15,557 nucleotides of DNA from Anaerorhabdus sp036641015 (GCF_036641015.1 NZ_JAVWFO010000041.1:1-15557); one strand, 5' to 3'; positions 7,744 to 15,139 are shown, numbered from the stretch's first letter. Translations and numbers: made by a program. The notes: generated by a model not told the origin, from the sequence alone.

Positions 7744-8694
7744 TACTCTAAATTTCACAATATCTGTTATCAATTTTTTNNNNNNNNNNNNNNNNNNNNN
7801 NNNNNNNNNNNNNNNNNNNNNNNNNNNNNNNNNNNNNNNNNNNNNNNNNNNNNNNNNNNNNNNNNNNNNNNNNNNNNNNAGAATCATAAAGTCAAATGTA
7901 CATTCTTTCAACTCTTTTACCTCCAATTCAGTTATCTCACGATTGAGCATTAAAGGAGTCATTTTAGCAAAATGAATTTTATCATCATCATTTACTTCCT
8001 TTGTATATTTAATATTCTTGACATCAATCAAATCCATTTTAGTCTTAAAGTAATCAGTAACTGCATCAATTGTATATCCATCTGTACTAAGACCTACCAT
8101 TTTTTTCAACTCTTTTAAGTATTGTTCTCCTGGTATCACTTTCATGCAAATGCCATCATCACTCAACAATCTTTCAAATTCTTGATAATTAGATGGTGTT
8201 AACACATCACATATAAAATCAATACTTTTTGGTTTCAATGGAATATTTGTCAAATCTGCCATGAACCAATAAATAGAATTATCAGATTTACCAGCCAATT
8301 TAATGGCTTCCTTAGCATTATCAAATCCAATGATAGTTGCATCAAATTGAGCACTAATCGCTCTTGAATAATACCCTTCTCCACATCCCACATCTAACAG
8401 CGTAAATTCATCCTTTTTATAAGATTCAATAATTCGTAACAATTCATTTAATAACGGTTGATAATAATCATTCTCTAATACTATTCGTCTACTTTCAAAA
8501 AGTTCTTTTATATAATTGGTTGGTTTTTGATTAGGAATAAAATTAACATAATTAAATGAAGCACAATCAAAACAATGCCCATTGATACAAGTAGCACTAG
8601 CGGGATGCACTATGTTAATTATTTCTTTACATATTGGGCATCTTAGAATCTCTTCAATTTTCTTATAGTGATTAAAAACTGTTTCAATTTTCAT
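7729..8694 (-). CDS. rlmA: RlmA-type 23S rRNA (guanine-N1)-methyltransferase, interrupted by assembly gap
   Basis: SAM-dependent methyltransferase of the RlmA family (N1 of G745 or G748 in 23S rRNA hairpin 35). An N-terminal zinc ribbon with Cys19, Cys22, Cys36 and His40 (CPIC, CINGH) is followed by the family segment FDCASFNYVNF. The Rossmann SAM motif LLDVGCGEGYYS starts at about residue 99. The true start (8694) has GAGG 5 bases upstream. Sequence is certain only over 8694-7880 (271 residues), already about the full family length. The 100-N gap then breaks the gene. The 17 codons after the gap (7779-7729) are in frame only because the placeholder length happens to allow it, and may belong to a different gene. 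The specificity RlmA(I) or RlmA(II) cannot be decided. Confidence 0.8.
   Translation of the reverse strand: MKIETVFNHYKKIEEILRCPICKEIINIVHPASATCINGHCFDCASFNYVNFIPNQKPTNYIKELFESRRIVLENDYYQPLLNELLRIIESYKKDEFTLLDVGCGEGYYSRAISAQFDATIIGFDNAKEAIKLAGKSDNSIYWFMADLTNIPLKPKSIDFICDVLTPSNYQEFERLLSDDGICMKVIPGEQYLKELKKMVGLSTDGYTIDAVTDYFKTKMDLIDVKNIKYTKEVNDDDKIHFAKMTPLMLNREITELEVKELKECTFDFMIXXXXXXXXXXXXXXXXXXXXXXXXXXXXXXXXXXKKLITDIVKFRVKENK
7780..7879. other. assembly gap of 100 N
   Basis: Exactly 100 undetermined bases, the conventional scaffold placeholder, so the true distance is unknown. It splits the 3' part of the rlmA-like gene. Confidence 0.99.
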
Positions 8695-8695
8695 T

Positions 8696-9025
8696 TTATC
8701 CTCGCTTAGATTTACTTACAAAGTACCCTATTGTATTCCCTACTAAACCAAGTACACCATAAATTAAAATGTAGATAGATGCTGATGAATTCATATAAAT
8801 AAAAATACTCGGTGTAAAACAAACCATTAATATTAAGACAAATATAATGTCTACTCTTTTTTTAGTCATACCAAAATAGATTGATACACAAAACAATAAA
8901 AATGGAATCATTATCAACAACACAAACATAGCACTTCCAGTATTTTGAATAATTAATGGACAACCATAAAAAATAAATACAAATGAAAATATATACGGCA
9001 AATAGTCTTTAAATTTAAATTTCAT
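8696..9025 (-). CDS. small multi-pass membrane protein of unknown function
   Basis: A 109-residue hydrophobic protein with four likely membrane helices, all connected by short loops. They begin around YIFSFVFIFYGCPLI, FVLLIMIPFLLFCVSIYF, DIIFVLILMVCF and IYILIYGVLGLVGNTIGYF. A basic end (SKSKRG) follows. No family or catalytic motif is recognised. I chose the inner ATG at 9025 (MKFKFKDYL) because it has GAGG 8 bases upstream, whereas the outer ATG at 9055 has no ribosome site. One base separates its stop from the rlmA start, so the two are co-transcribed. That proximity alone does not show a shared role. No clear promoter was found between it and the clcA terminator. Confidence 0.65.
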   Translation of the reverse strand: MKFKFKDYLPYIFSFVFIFYGCPLIIQNTGSAMFVLLIMIPFLLFCVSIYFGMTKKRVDIIFVLILMVCFTPSIFIYMNSSASIYILIYGVLGLVGNTIGYFVSKSKRG

Positions 9026-9070
9026 ATCCCTTACCTCTATGCAACATTTTAACATATAACTTATTGATTA

Positions 9071-9094
9071 AATTAAAAATGCAGAAAATCTGCA
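9071..9094 (-). terminator. rho-independent terminator of the CLC transporter gene
   Basis: On the minus strand, TGCAGA (9094-9089), a 3-base loop and TCTGCA (9085-9080) are followed by TTTTTAATTT. It begins 2 bases after the stop codon. Confidence 0.85.
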
Positions 9095-9096
9095 CT

Positions 9097-10641
9097 TTAT
9101 TTCATTTTACATATTTTATTTAGTGCTACATTCATAGTTTCAAATTCTTGTTGTGAAGCAATTGCTACTAAATAATCACCATGTAGTATTTGAAAATCTC
9201 CATTAGGTACAAACTCTTTATTCCCACGTCTTATTCCAACTATTAGTAAACCACTAGGCCATTGAACATCTTTGACTTGTTTACCCGCTACAAAGCTACC
9301 TAATTCAACTACCATTTCAATAATAACGTTTGATTTTGATTTTTCTTTACCTTGATTTTCTTCAGTTAGTCGCTCCAATAAAACTTCATATATAGGATTT
9401 GCTTTTAATAAATCTGATGTTAACAAAGCTATAAATGCAACCGCAGCTACTGGCAATAAATGTACAAGTGATCCTGTCATTTCAGCCATTAACAAAATAC
9501 TTGTAATAGGAGCCTTAACAGATCCTGCCATTATCCCAGCCATTGAACATATACAAAACACCGAAATCATATCGCTAGATAACCCAAAATTAAATCCAAC
9601 TTGGGCTACTAAACTACCTAATAGCGCACCCATCGATAAGATAGGCATGAAGATACCCCCAGGTATGCCACTTCCAAAACTTGTAGTAGTAAAAATCATC
9701 TTACAAATTAGTACCACAAATAACATACCAATGCTAAGTTTTGCAGTTTCTGATAACTGCACTAACCCTTGACCTCCACCCAATACTTGAGGCAAAAATA
9801 ACCCAAATGGTAAAGCAATTAACAATGCCATCATCGGTCTAACAATTATAGGTAACTTACTATAAAAATTACCAGATACAAGTAACATTTTATTTATTAT
9901 TACACCCACCACCCCTGACAAAACACCAAGAATGACTAACCAGAAATATTGATTTAGTGGTAGTTGTGGAACATCAACATAACTTAGTACTGGTTTTAGT
10001 CCAAATATTGTTTTCGACACTATATCTGCGGTTAGGGCAGCTGTTGTTGCAGCAATCAATATATTAGGTGAAAAAGAACGATGAACTTCTTCAAGTGAAA
10101 ATATAATACCTGATAAAGGTGCATTGAATGCCGCTGACAAACCAGCAGAAGCTCCAGCAGTAATCAAATAATTTTCTTCAAGTTTATTATTACTCAATTT
10201 ACTCGCTATTATTTCTCCACCACTTGCTCCAATTTGTATAGAAGGTCCCTCTCTACCAAGTGATACGCCAAAAAAAGCACTTAATATTCCTGCAATAAAT
10301 CTAACTGGAATAATTAACAAACTCTTTAATTTTCGGCCATAAAGTAAGACTCCCTCAACTTGTGGTATTCCACTACCCTTCGCATCAGGTGACAGTTTAA
10401 TTAAGTAAGATAACAATAATCCTACTAAAACAATTATAATTAACCAAGCAAAAATATAAATTGGATTATTTCTTAGCAATGTATATATTTCAATTGATTT
10501 TTCAGTTGCAAACTCTATACCTAATCGATACACAGCAACAACAAACCCCGCAAATAATCCAACTAAGATACCTTTACTAGCAACATTCCATCTTAAGCGA
10601 CTAACATCTCGATATATTTTAGAAACTTTGATTTCACTCAT
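9097..10641 (-). CDS. clcA: CLC-family chloride transporter with C-terminal RCK_C-like domain
   Basis: Integral membrane CLC protein of 514 residues. All three anion-filter motifs are present: GSGIP (89-93), GREGP (129-133, gating Glu131) and GIPGGIFMP (325-333). Tyr418 (ANPIYEVLL) matches the pore tyrosine of E. coli ClcA. Glu185 (IIFSLEEV) matches its internal proton glutamate Glu203, so a proton/chloride antiporter rather than a channel is predicted. GREGP and the filter serine argue against the fluoride-exporting CLC-F branch. After the membrane part, a linker rich in Lys and Glu leads to a TrkA-C/RCK_C-like domain (about 438-512), a usual ligand-sensing add-on. The start has GGGGTG about 6 bases upstream. 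It is monocistronic, with its own promoter and terminator. Confidence 0.93.
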   Translation of the reverse strand: MSEIKVSKIYRDVSRLRWNVASKGILVGLFAGFVVAVYRLGIEFATEKSIEIYTLLRNNPIYIFAWLIIIVLVGLLLSYLIKLSPDAKGSGIPQVEGVLLYGRKLKSLLIIPVRFIAGILSAFFGVSLGREGPSIQIGASGGEIIASKLSNNKLEENYLITAGASAGLSAAFNAPLSGIIFSLEEVHRSFSPNILIAATTAALTADIVSKTIFGLKPVLSYVDVPQLPLNQYFWLVILGVLSGVVGVIINKMLLVSGNFYSKLPIIVRPMMALLIALPFGLFLPQVLGGGQGLVQLSETAKLSIGMLFVVLICKMIFTTTSFGSGIPGGIFMPILSMGALLGSLVAQVGFNFGLSSDMISVFCICSMAGIMAGSVKAPITSILLMAEMTGSLVHLLPVAAVAFIALLTSDLLKANPIYEVLLERLTEENQGKEKSKSNVIIEMVVELGSFVAGKQVKDVQWPSGLLIVGIRRGNKEFVPNGDFQILHGDYLVAIASQQEFETMNVALNKICKMK

Positions 10642-10666
10642 TTCTTCACCCCTAACTAACTTTTAT

Positions 10667-10694
10667 ATTTTACGCCTTTTTAAATAAATATCAA
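10667..10694 (-). promoter_or_regulatory. promoter of the CLC transporter gene
   Basis: On the minus strand, TTGATA (10694-10689), a 16-base spacer and TAAAAT (10672-10667) lie 26 bases upstream of the ATG. Both boxes are near consensus. Confidence 0.55.
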
Positions 10695-10700
10695 ATAACT

Positions 10701-10727
10701 AAAAAGACTATGATTTTCATCACAATC
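10701..10727 (-). terminator. rho-independent terminator of the diguanylate cyclase gene
   Basis: On the minus strand, GATTGTGAT and ATCATAGTC form a 9-bp stem with two G-T pairs around a GAAA loop, followed by TTTTTAG. It lies 7 bases after the stop. Confidence 0.75.
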
Positions 10728-10733
10728 CCCTAA

Positions 10734-11924
10734 TTAGTTTTTCCGTTTTGCTTCAACTATACAATTTCTACCATTATTCTTAGCTCTATATAATGCATCA
10801 TCCGCATGTTGGATTGCACTCTCTAAACTAGAAACTTTAAATAATTGATCATGCCATAAACCAGCACTCACTGTAACATAACCTAGTTGTGTGTCTTCTC
10901 TTAGAATTTTTAAATTTTTAATATCATTAATGAATTCATTCGTTAAATCATGAGCATTAAATTGTTCTTTACTAACTTTTATAACTAAAAACTCTTCTCC
11001 CCCATATCTAACAGCAATTGCATCGTATTTTTCACAAAACTCAATTAACTTTGTTGTAATTTTCTTAATGCATTCATCTCCTTGTAAATGTCCATATTCA
11101 TCATTATATTGTTTAAATGAATCAATATCTAACAACAAACACATTGAATGCAAATCTTTACTTGAATATTCAGCAAACATTGGATATACAACTTGATGCA
11201 AATAATGACGATTATACAAACCTGTTAACTGATCACGATGAGCAATTTCCTCAAGTTGATTATTTGCTGACTTAATTTCAAGAACTTGCTCATGAATGAT
11301 CTTTCCATCTAAAAATTCTATCGCTAAGCTACGATAATATCTAAATGAAATAAATATTGATAACACTGTCACAAATATGCTGTTAATCAAAATACCAAAT
11401 ATACTTCCTGTATCCACAAACATAATTACTGACGATATTAAAATAACCCATGTTAAACTAAATATCACAATACTCTCAATTGGTGATAACAGTAATACCG
11501 CAGCCATTGTAGGTAATAAATAACTATAAACCGATAAATCAGACCCCTTCATTAAATCAAGAAATGTTATTCCCATTAACCATAAACAAATCATAAAACA
11601 ATAAAATCTTCTAACCCATAAAAACATTTTAAAATGATTATTGTTAAATGCATAACGATAAATAAAAATAGCTATAATTGTAACAACTAAAAGAAATATA
11701 TATAGTGAGATATACCCAACTGTTCTTAAATTAGATAAATTTAAATTCCGATTTGATATAAATAATAATAACATTACCACCTGTGTCAATAAAACAACAA
11801 GAGATATATTTCTTTCAGTTGTATAAACTTTTTTTGGAAAATAAGCATTGAATTCTATCTTGTCTTTATCAGACAAAAATACAACATTACTAAGTAATAC
11901 TTCTTTTATTTTGTTCACAGACAT
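10734..11924 (-). CDS. membrane-bound diguanylate cyclase (GGDEF)
   Basis: Makes the second messenger c-di-GMP from two GTP. About six membrane helices fill residues 39-195 (first around ISLVVLLTQVVMLLLF, last around FVTVLSIFISF) and form the sensor half. A short coiled coil (about 205-228) leads to the GGDEF domain. That domain opens RDQLTGLYNRHYL, has the Mg-binding LLLDIDSFKQYND, and carries an intact active site GGEEF at 308-312. It closes with ALYRAKNNGRN. The inhibitory RxxD I-site ahead of GGEEF is missing (KYDA at that place), so product feedback of the usual kind is not expected. The ATG at 11924 has GAGG 8 bases upstream, but that site lies in the end of the SLH gene, with which it overlaps by 35 bases. 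The native promoter seems lost or lies within the element. Confidence 0.88.
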   Translation of the reverse strand: MSVNKIKEVLLSNVVFLSDKDKIEFNAYFPKKVYTTERNISLVVLLTQVVMLLLFISNRNLNLSNLRTVGYISLYIFLLVVTIIAIFIYRYAFNNNHFKMFLWVRRFYCFMICLWLMGITFLDLMKGSDLSVYSYLLPTMAAVLLLSPIESIVIFSLTWVILISSVIMFVDTGSIFGILINSIFVTVLSIFISFRYYRSLAIEFLDGKIIHEQVLEIKSANNQLEEIAHRDQLTGLYNRHYLHQVVYPMFAEYSSKDLHSMCLLLDIDSFKQYNDEYGHLQGDECIKKITTKLIEFCEKYDAIAVRYGGEEFLVIKVSKEQFNAHDLTNEFINDIKNLKILREDTQLGYVTVSAGLWHDQLFKVSSLESAIQHADDALYRAKNNGRNCIVEAKRKN

Positions 11925-12927
11925 CTGTTCTTCCTCTACTGTTTAATGCCGTAGCTGAAAAAGTATAACTACCTGTAGACTTAATTTTAATTACTCCACC
12001 TTCTGCTTTTAATTCTCCATCTAACACAGAGGAAGGTTCAATAGGAATACCATTTTTAGTAACTGTCCATATTACAGATTTTACATTACTGCTAGTTGGA
12101 ATAATTTTTATCTCCTCTTCTACATAAGCAGTGTTTGGAAGTGTAAAATCATATTTCGGTGCTGGCACATAAGATGAACCTCCATTTGAGGACGAACCAT
12201 TATCTGAAGCATTATCTTCTTGGTCCACATCAGGAGAATCTACAGCATCTTCTTCTATTTTATCAGTGGCTTCTTCTTGCTTAATTATCTCTTTGATTTC
12301 ATCATGCCTATCAAGGATTTCAAAGGCTTCAGCTCGTGTTGACTCTCCATCAGGACGTATTGTTCCGTCTGGATAACCAAAGATTATATTATAATGTTTG
12401 CCAGCACAGATATACTCACGATCTTCTTCTGTCAAATTATCTTCATCAGTAAACCCTGTGTTACAAGCACAATCTGTATTATGTTCTTCCTTACCTATAG
12501 CTCTAACTAACATTTTAATCATTTCCATTCGAGTAATAGGCTCATCTGGAAAATATTTAGCACCATATTCTTCTTTGATGATAATACCTTCATCAATAAG
12601 TGCCTCAATTTCTCTTTGAGCAAAATGTCCTGCAATATCCTCAAATACTATGTTAACAGTATTTGTTTCCTTTGGCTCAATTTCCATGATTCTTGCTAAA
12701 AGAGCAGAAAATTCTCCTCTTGTAATTATTTCATCTGGATGAGATAGTCCATCTGGGTATCCTTGAATTACGCCCTTTCTTTCAAGATTATTAATTGCTT
12801 CTTCAGCCCAATGACCTACACTATCAGAAAATACAAACCTTGTTGCATAGGCAGAGCCTACAAAACTGGTAATTAAAATACAAACTACCAATAGAATATT
12901 GATTATTCTCTTTGACTTATGATTCAT
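11890..12927 (-). CDS. SLH-domain surface protein, C-terminally truncated
   Basis: Secreted protein with an N-terminal signal peptide (residues 1-28, core IINILLVVCILIT, end AYA). Three S-layer homology domains follow (about 32-78, 92-140, 157-205), with the repeated elements GYPDG, ITRGEF, ITRMEM, STRAEA and FxDxxGHF/W. SLH triplets bind pyruvylated secondary wall polymer. An acidic, Ser/Gly-rich linker (about 215-255) leads to an Ig-like domain (about 258-334: VKSVIWTV, then GSYTFSATALNSRGRT). The domain ends abruptly. The last eleven residues are read out of frame through the start of the diguanylate cyclase gene, so the native C-terminus is missing. The start has GGGGGA 9 bases upstream. 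It lies 17 bases after the DUF6133-type gene, with which it is likely co-transcribed. I infer it is conjugative-element cargo. Confidence 0.78.
   Translation of the reverse strand: MNHKSKRIINILLVVCILITSFVGSAYATRFVFSDSVGHWAEEAINNLERKGVIQGYPDGLSHPDEIITRGEFSALLARIMEIEPKETNTVNIVFEDIAGHFAQREIEALIDEGIIIKEEYGAKYFPDEPITRMEMIKMLVRAIGKEEHNTDCACNTGFTDEDNLTEEDREYICAGKHYNIIFGYPDGTIRPDGESTRAEAFEILDRHDEIKEIIKQEEATDKIEEDAVDSPDVDQEDNASDNGSSSNGGSSYVPAPKYDFTLPNTAYVEEEIKIIPTSSNVKSVIWTVTKNGIPIEPSSVLDGELKAEGGVIKIKSTGSYTFSATALNSRGRTDVCEQNKRSIT
11914..11945. other. junction between element DNA and host chromosome
   Basis: The Ig-like domain of the SLH gene is coherent to about codon 334 (11926-11928). After that the sequence reads as the diguanylate cyclase start in another frame. 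The palindromic ACAGA-TG-TCTGT lies exactly at the cyclase start codon. Either a deletion endpoint or an assembly join. Confidence 0.55.
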
Positions 12928-12944
12928 TTTAAACTTTCCCCCTT

Positions 12945-13175
12945 TTAGCCTGCATAGTTAAACATTTCTTTAATTCGCTCTTCTAATGTTGGCATAACCA
13001 CTTCACCAAATAGCGCATACAGACCTGCAAGGAGTAATGCTCCTAAAACTACAGCAACAAGGATTTTTACAGCTGTATCAATATATCCTTCTCCACGGTT
13101 ATTACTAACTGCTATCTTTGCTGCGACAGCCTTTCTTGTTATAAATTCATTTACTTTTCTTAACATACTTTTCAT
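12945..13175 (-). CDS. small single-helix membrane protein, DUF6133 type
   Basis: A 76-residue protein found in clostridial conjugative elements and, as far as I recall, named DUF6133. A basic N-terminus (MLRKVNEFITRKAVAAK) leads to the conserved RGEGYIDTAVKILVAVVLGA. This is followed by one membrane helix (about residues 33-62 of this start) and a charged tail ending RIKEMFNYAG. I chose the ATG at 13175 because GGAGG lies 8 bases upstream. The ATG at 13190 contains that ribosome site within its own codons and has none of its own. The RG-EGYID stretch ahead of the helix recalls Flp/TadE pilin cleavage sites, where an acidic residue sits at +5. Function is not established. It sits between the YodL and SLH genes. 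Confidence 0.75.
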   Translation of the reverse strand: MKSMLRKVNEFITRKAVAAKIAVSNNRGEGYIDTAVKILVAVVLGALLLAGLYALFGEVVMPTLEERIKEMFNYAG

Positions 13176-13219
13176 CCTGTTTTCCTCCATTATTTTTTAA
13201 TTTTACTGAGTTTTAATTT

Positions 13220-13777
13220 TTAAATACTCATATTTATGTCTTGTATTTGATCCTTTGGCTCAAAATCAATTTCTTTAAATCCAAAACGGTCTACATAGTA
13301 AAACTCACTGCCATTGTCATTATATAGCTCAACTACATCTGACATTGACAGTGAGTGACCAGTAAACCCATGGGGATGATTTAGATTAAACTTTGTGTAT
13401 ATGGATTCTAAATCATTTGTTTCTATTTCTCCTTCATATACAAGCTCATAGTTATTTTTATCTGGATCTCCAAAGTTTTCTTTAAGTTCCTCATATCCTA
13501 TAAACTTACATTCTGGATTTATATCAGCTCTTAGCTGCCAGATACGACAGTCTTTAAGAGGTACTGGTATTTCATTATTAATAAGGAGTACACCTTCTTT
13601 TGAAAGTCTTTCAAATACACCCTCTGTCCATTTTGCTGTAAGCTTACGGTTACTAAGCCACTGACTGAATTCTTCATTTTGAAACATAGGGTCTACTATT
13701 GCAGTATCATCTTCCACATACCCTGAAGGATTTCCATAATAAAATATACAATCATTCTTTAGCTCAATTCCTGTCAT
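13220..13777 (-). CDS. YodL-domain protein of conjugative elements
   Basis: A 185-residue cytoplasmic protein without membrane segments. The second half carries the YodL domain (about 78-172). It starts with CRIWQLRADINPECKFIGYEEL, continues with YTKFNLNHPHGFTGHSLSMSD and VVELYNDNG, and ends YYVDRFGFKEI. The HPxxFxGHSLSxSDVVxL core is the family signature. The N-terminal half (AIVDPMFQNEEFSQWLSN, WTEGVFERL) is a separate domain that I do not recognise. YodL has no known biochemical activity. It is common in conjugative elements and in large polyvalent element proteins, so a role in element maintenance or anti-defence is only a guess. The ATG at 13777 has GGGAGG 6 bases upstream. Gaps of 17 and 44 bases to its neighbours support one operon. 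Confidence 0.75.
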   Translation of the reverse strand: MTGIELKNDCIFYYGNPSGYVEDDTAIVDPMFQNEEFSQWLSNRKLTAKWTEGVFERLSKEGVLLINNEIPVPLKDCRIWQLRADINPECKFIGYEELKENFGDPDKNNYELVYEGEIETNDLESIYTKFNLNHPHGFTGHSLSMSDVVELYNDNGSEFYYVDRFGFKEIDFEPKDQIQDINMSI

Positions 13778-13794
13778 GATTTACCTCCCATCAT

Positions 13795-14292
13795 TTAATC
13801 TCCATAGACAATATCCTCCATCATAATCCTTTCTTCCAATTCTCTGATGCAGATACCTGACATCTCAAAGATATCAATAACAAACTTTGGTACATCGGCT
13901 ATATCATAGTCATAATCTGCCTGCATCACTATGATTTCCCCACTGTCTTCTTCTGTACAAGCACAAAGCTTTGCATCCTTTGGAATACCAGCTTCTTCAA
14001 GGAGATAATCCGGGACAATAATCTCATCAAATTCTTCAAATCTCTCACAATAGGAGCAATCATGACATCTCCCACAAATTCCTGCTAGATGAACAATTAA
14101 CTCTTCTGAGAGATTTTTAAGTCCTTCTGCCACCCTTATAAGCTCCATTGCATTCATCGTTGTTTTCATAGCTACAACAGCATTCTCTAAGGTGTTAAGT
14201 TCAATTTCTTCACACCCTGTAAGGTCTGCTGCATTAAGTATTTCATTTGGTAAACTAACGTTGTTATCAAAGCATTCTTTAATCATTTTCAT
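13795..14292 (-). CDS. protein with two AbrB-like halves and a CxxCxxCxxC knuckle
   Basis: A 165-residue acidic protein. The N-terminal half looks like a degenerate AbrB/MazE swapped hairpin (NVSLPNEILNAADLTGCEEI, then ENAVVAMKT). The second half has a clearer one (about 91-125: IIVPDYLLEEAGIPKDAKL, then SGEIIVMQAD). Between them, Cys73, Cys76, Cys79 and Cys82 are spaced C-x2-C-x2-C-x2-C, with two more at 110 and 112. This suggests a bound metal, zinc or possibly iron-sulfur. AbrB-like proteins bind DNA as dimers, so a regulator or antitoxin-like role is conceivable. No basic DNA-contact surface is obvious, and the protein is strongly acidic. The ATG at 14292 has GGAGGG about 8 bases upstream and overlaps the methylase end by 14 bases, so translation is probably coupled. 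Confidence 0.7.
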   Translation of the reverse strand: MKMIKECFDNNVSLPNEILNAADLTGCEEIELNTLENAVVAMKTTMNAMELIRVAEGLKNLSEELIVHLAGICGRCHDCSYCERFEEFDEIIVPDYLLEEAGIPKDAKLCACTEEDSGEIIVMQADYDYDIADVPKFVIDIFEMSGICIRELEERIMMEDIVYGD

Positions 14293-15139
14293 TATAAATT
14301 CCCTCCTGTTTTCCTAGTCCATTTTTCATTTCAAATAAATTAATTTGTGATGGAGAATTTATCTCCCTTTCATGCATATCATAATTTGCCACTAGTATTT
14401 CAGGAAACTGGGCACCATTATCATAGCGCTGTTTAATATTATTGATACGGGTGTAGCTTTCAATCTGGATGTTTGGTGCATCGTATAGCTCTCTGATAAA
14501 AGAACAGTCATTGTAGGAAAGCAAGAATTTCCCTTCAATGCCCATCAGGGTATCTCGAAGTCTTATATGATCTTCTTTCTTAAATCCATCTTCACCAACA
14601 TTTTTGTAATACTTTTCTGTTTCAAAATACGGTGGATCTGCATAGAAAAAGCTGACAGGGCGGTCATACTGCCTTATCAACTTTTCAAAATCTTTATTTT
14701 CAACCACTACTTTGCTAAGTCTTCTATGTGCCTGTTCAATTATTGGAAAGTTGCTCCACATATCATGAGGCTGACTTCCGAAGCTAGTAAGGCCTGATGC
14801 ATAGCTATAGCGAATCAATTGATAAAAATATGAGGCTCTTATTACATCACTTGTAGGGCTGTCTTTTGCAAGTGCCTTCTTCACTATGTCAAAATCCTCA
14901 CGGGAGTTTAACACAAAATATAGTGCATCTATTAATTCGTTTGGTTTCTCCCTTACACAGCGATAGAGATTGGTTAGCAATCCATTAAAATCGTTATATA
15001 CTTCAAAATCATTGCCCGGCGGCTTATGAAATAATACCCAGCCTCCACCTCCAAACACTTCTATATACCGTTCATAATATAAGGGAAAGAGAGATACAAT
15101 TAATTCTCTTAAAGATTTCTTGCCACCTATCCAACTCAT
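14279..15139 (-). CDS. D12-class DNA N6-adenine methyltransferase
   Basis: Transfers methyl from SAM to adenine N6 in DNA (Dam/D12 family, alpha group). Motif X is at the N-terminus (SWIGGKKSLRELIV). The SAM-binding motif I is EVFGGGGWVLF (FGGGG, residues 29-33). The catalytic motif IV is FFYADPPYFET (DPPY, 168-171). The arrangement X-I-target region-IV is standard, and 286 residues is usual. No restriction nuclease is seen nearby, so it is an orphan methylase, as often carried by conjugative elements. Its target site is unknown. The ATG at 15139 has no ribosome site within 20 bases. Four codons upstream an ATT at 15151, with GAGGTG before it, extends the protein by INSF, which matches relatives I recall starting MNSF. 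The true start may therefore be an AUU. Confidence 0.88.
   Translation of the reverse strand: MSWIGGKKSLRELIVSLFPLYYERYIEVFGGGGWVLFHKPPGNDFEVYNDFNGLLTNLYRCVREKPNELIDALYFVLNSREDFDIVKKALAKDSPTSDVIRASYFYQLIRYSYASGLTSFGSQPHDMWSNFPIIEQAHRRLSKVVVENKDFEKLIRQYDRPVSFFYADPPYFETEKYYKNVGEDGFKKEDHIRLRDTLMGIEGKFLLSYNDCSFIRELYDAPNIQIESYTRINNIKQRYDNGAQFPEILVANYDMHEREINSPSQINLFEMKNGLGKQEGIYNEND

Noticed and set aside
9026..9055. Ten-residue longer start of the small membrane protein
   Set aside because: No ribosome site before 9055, whereas the ATG at 9025 has GAGG at good spacing.
11917..11928. Palindrome ACAGA-TG-TCTGT as an element att or recombination site
   Set aside because: Arms of only five bases and no matching copy seen elsewhere in the window. 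It may be chance at the junction.
13176..13190. ATG at 13190 as start of the DUF6133-type gene
   Set aside because: Its first codons contain the GGAGG that serves the next in-frame ATG, and nothing resembling a ribosome site precedes it.
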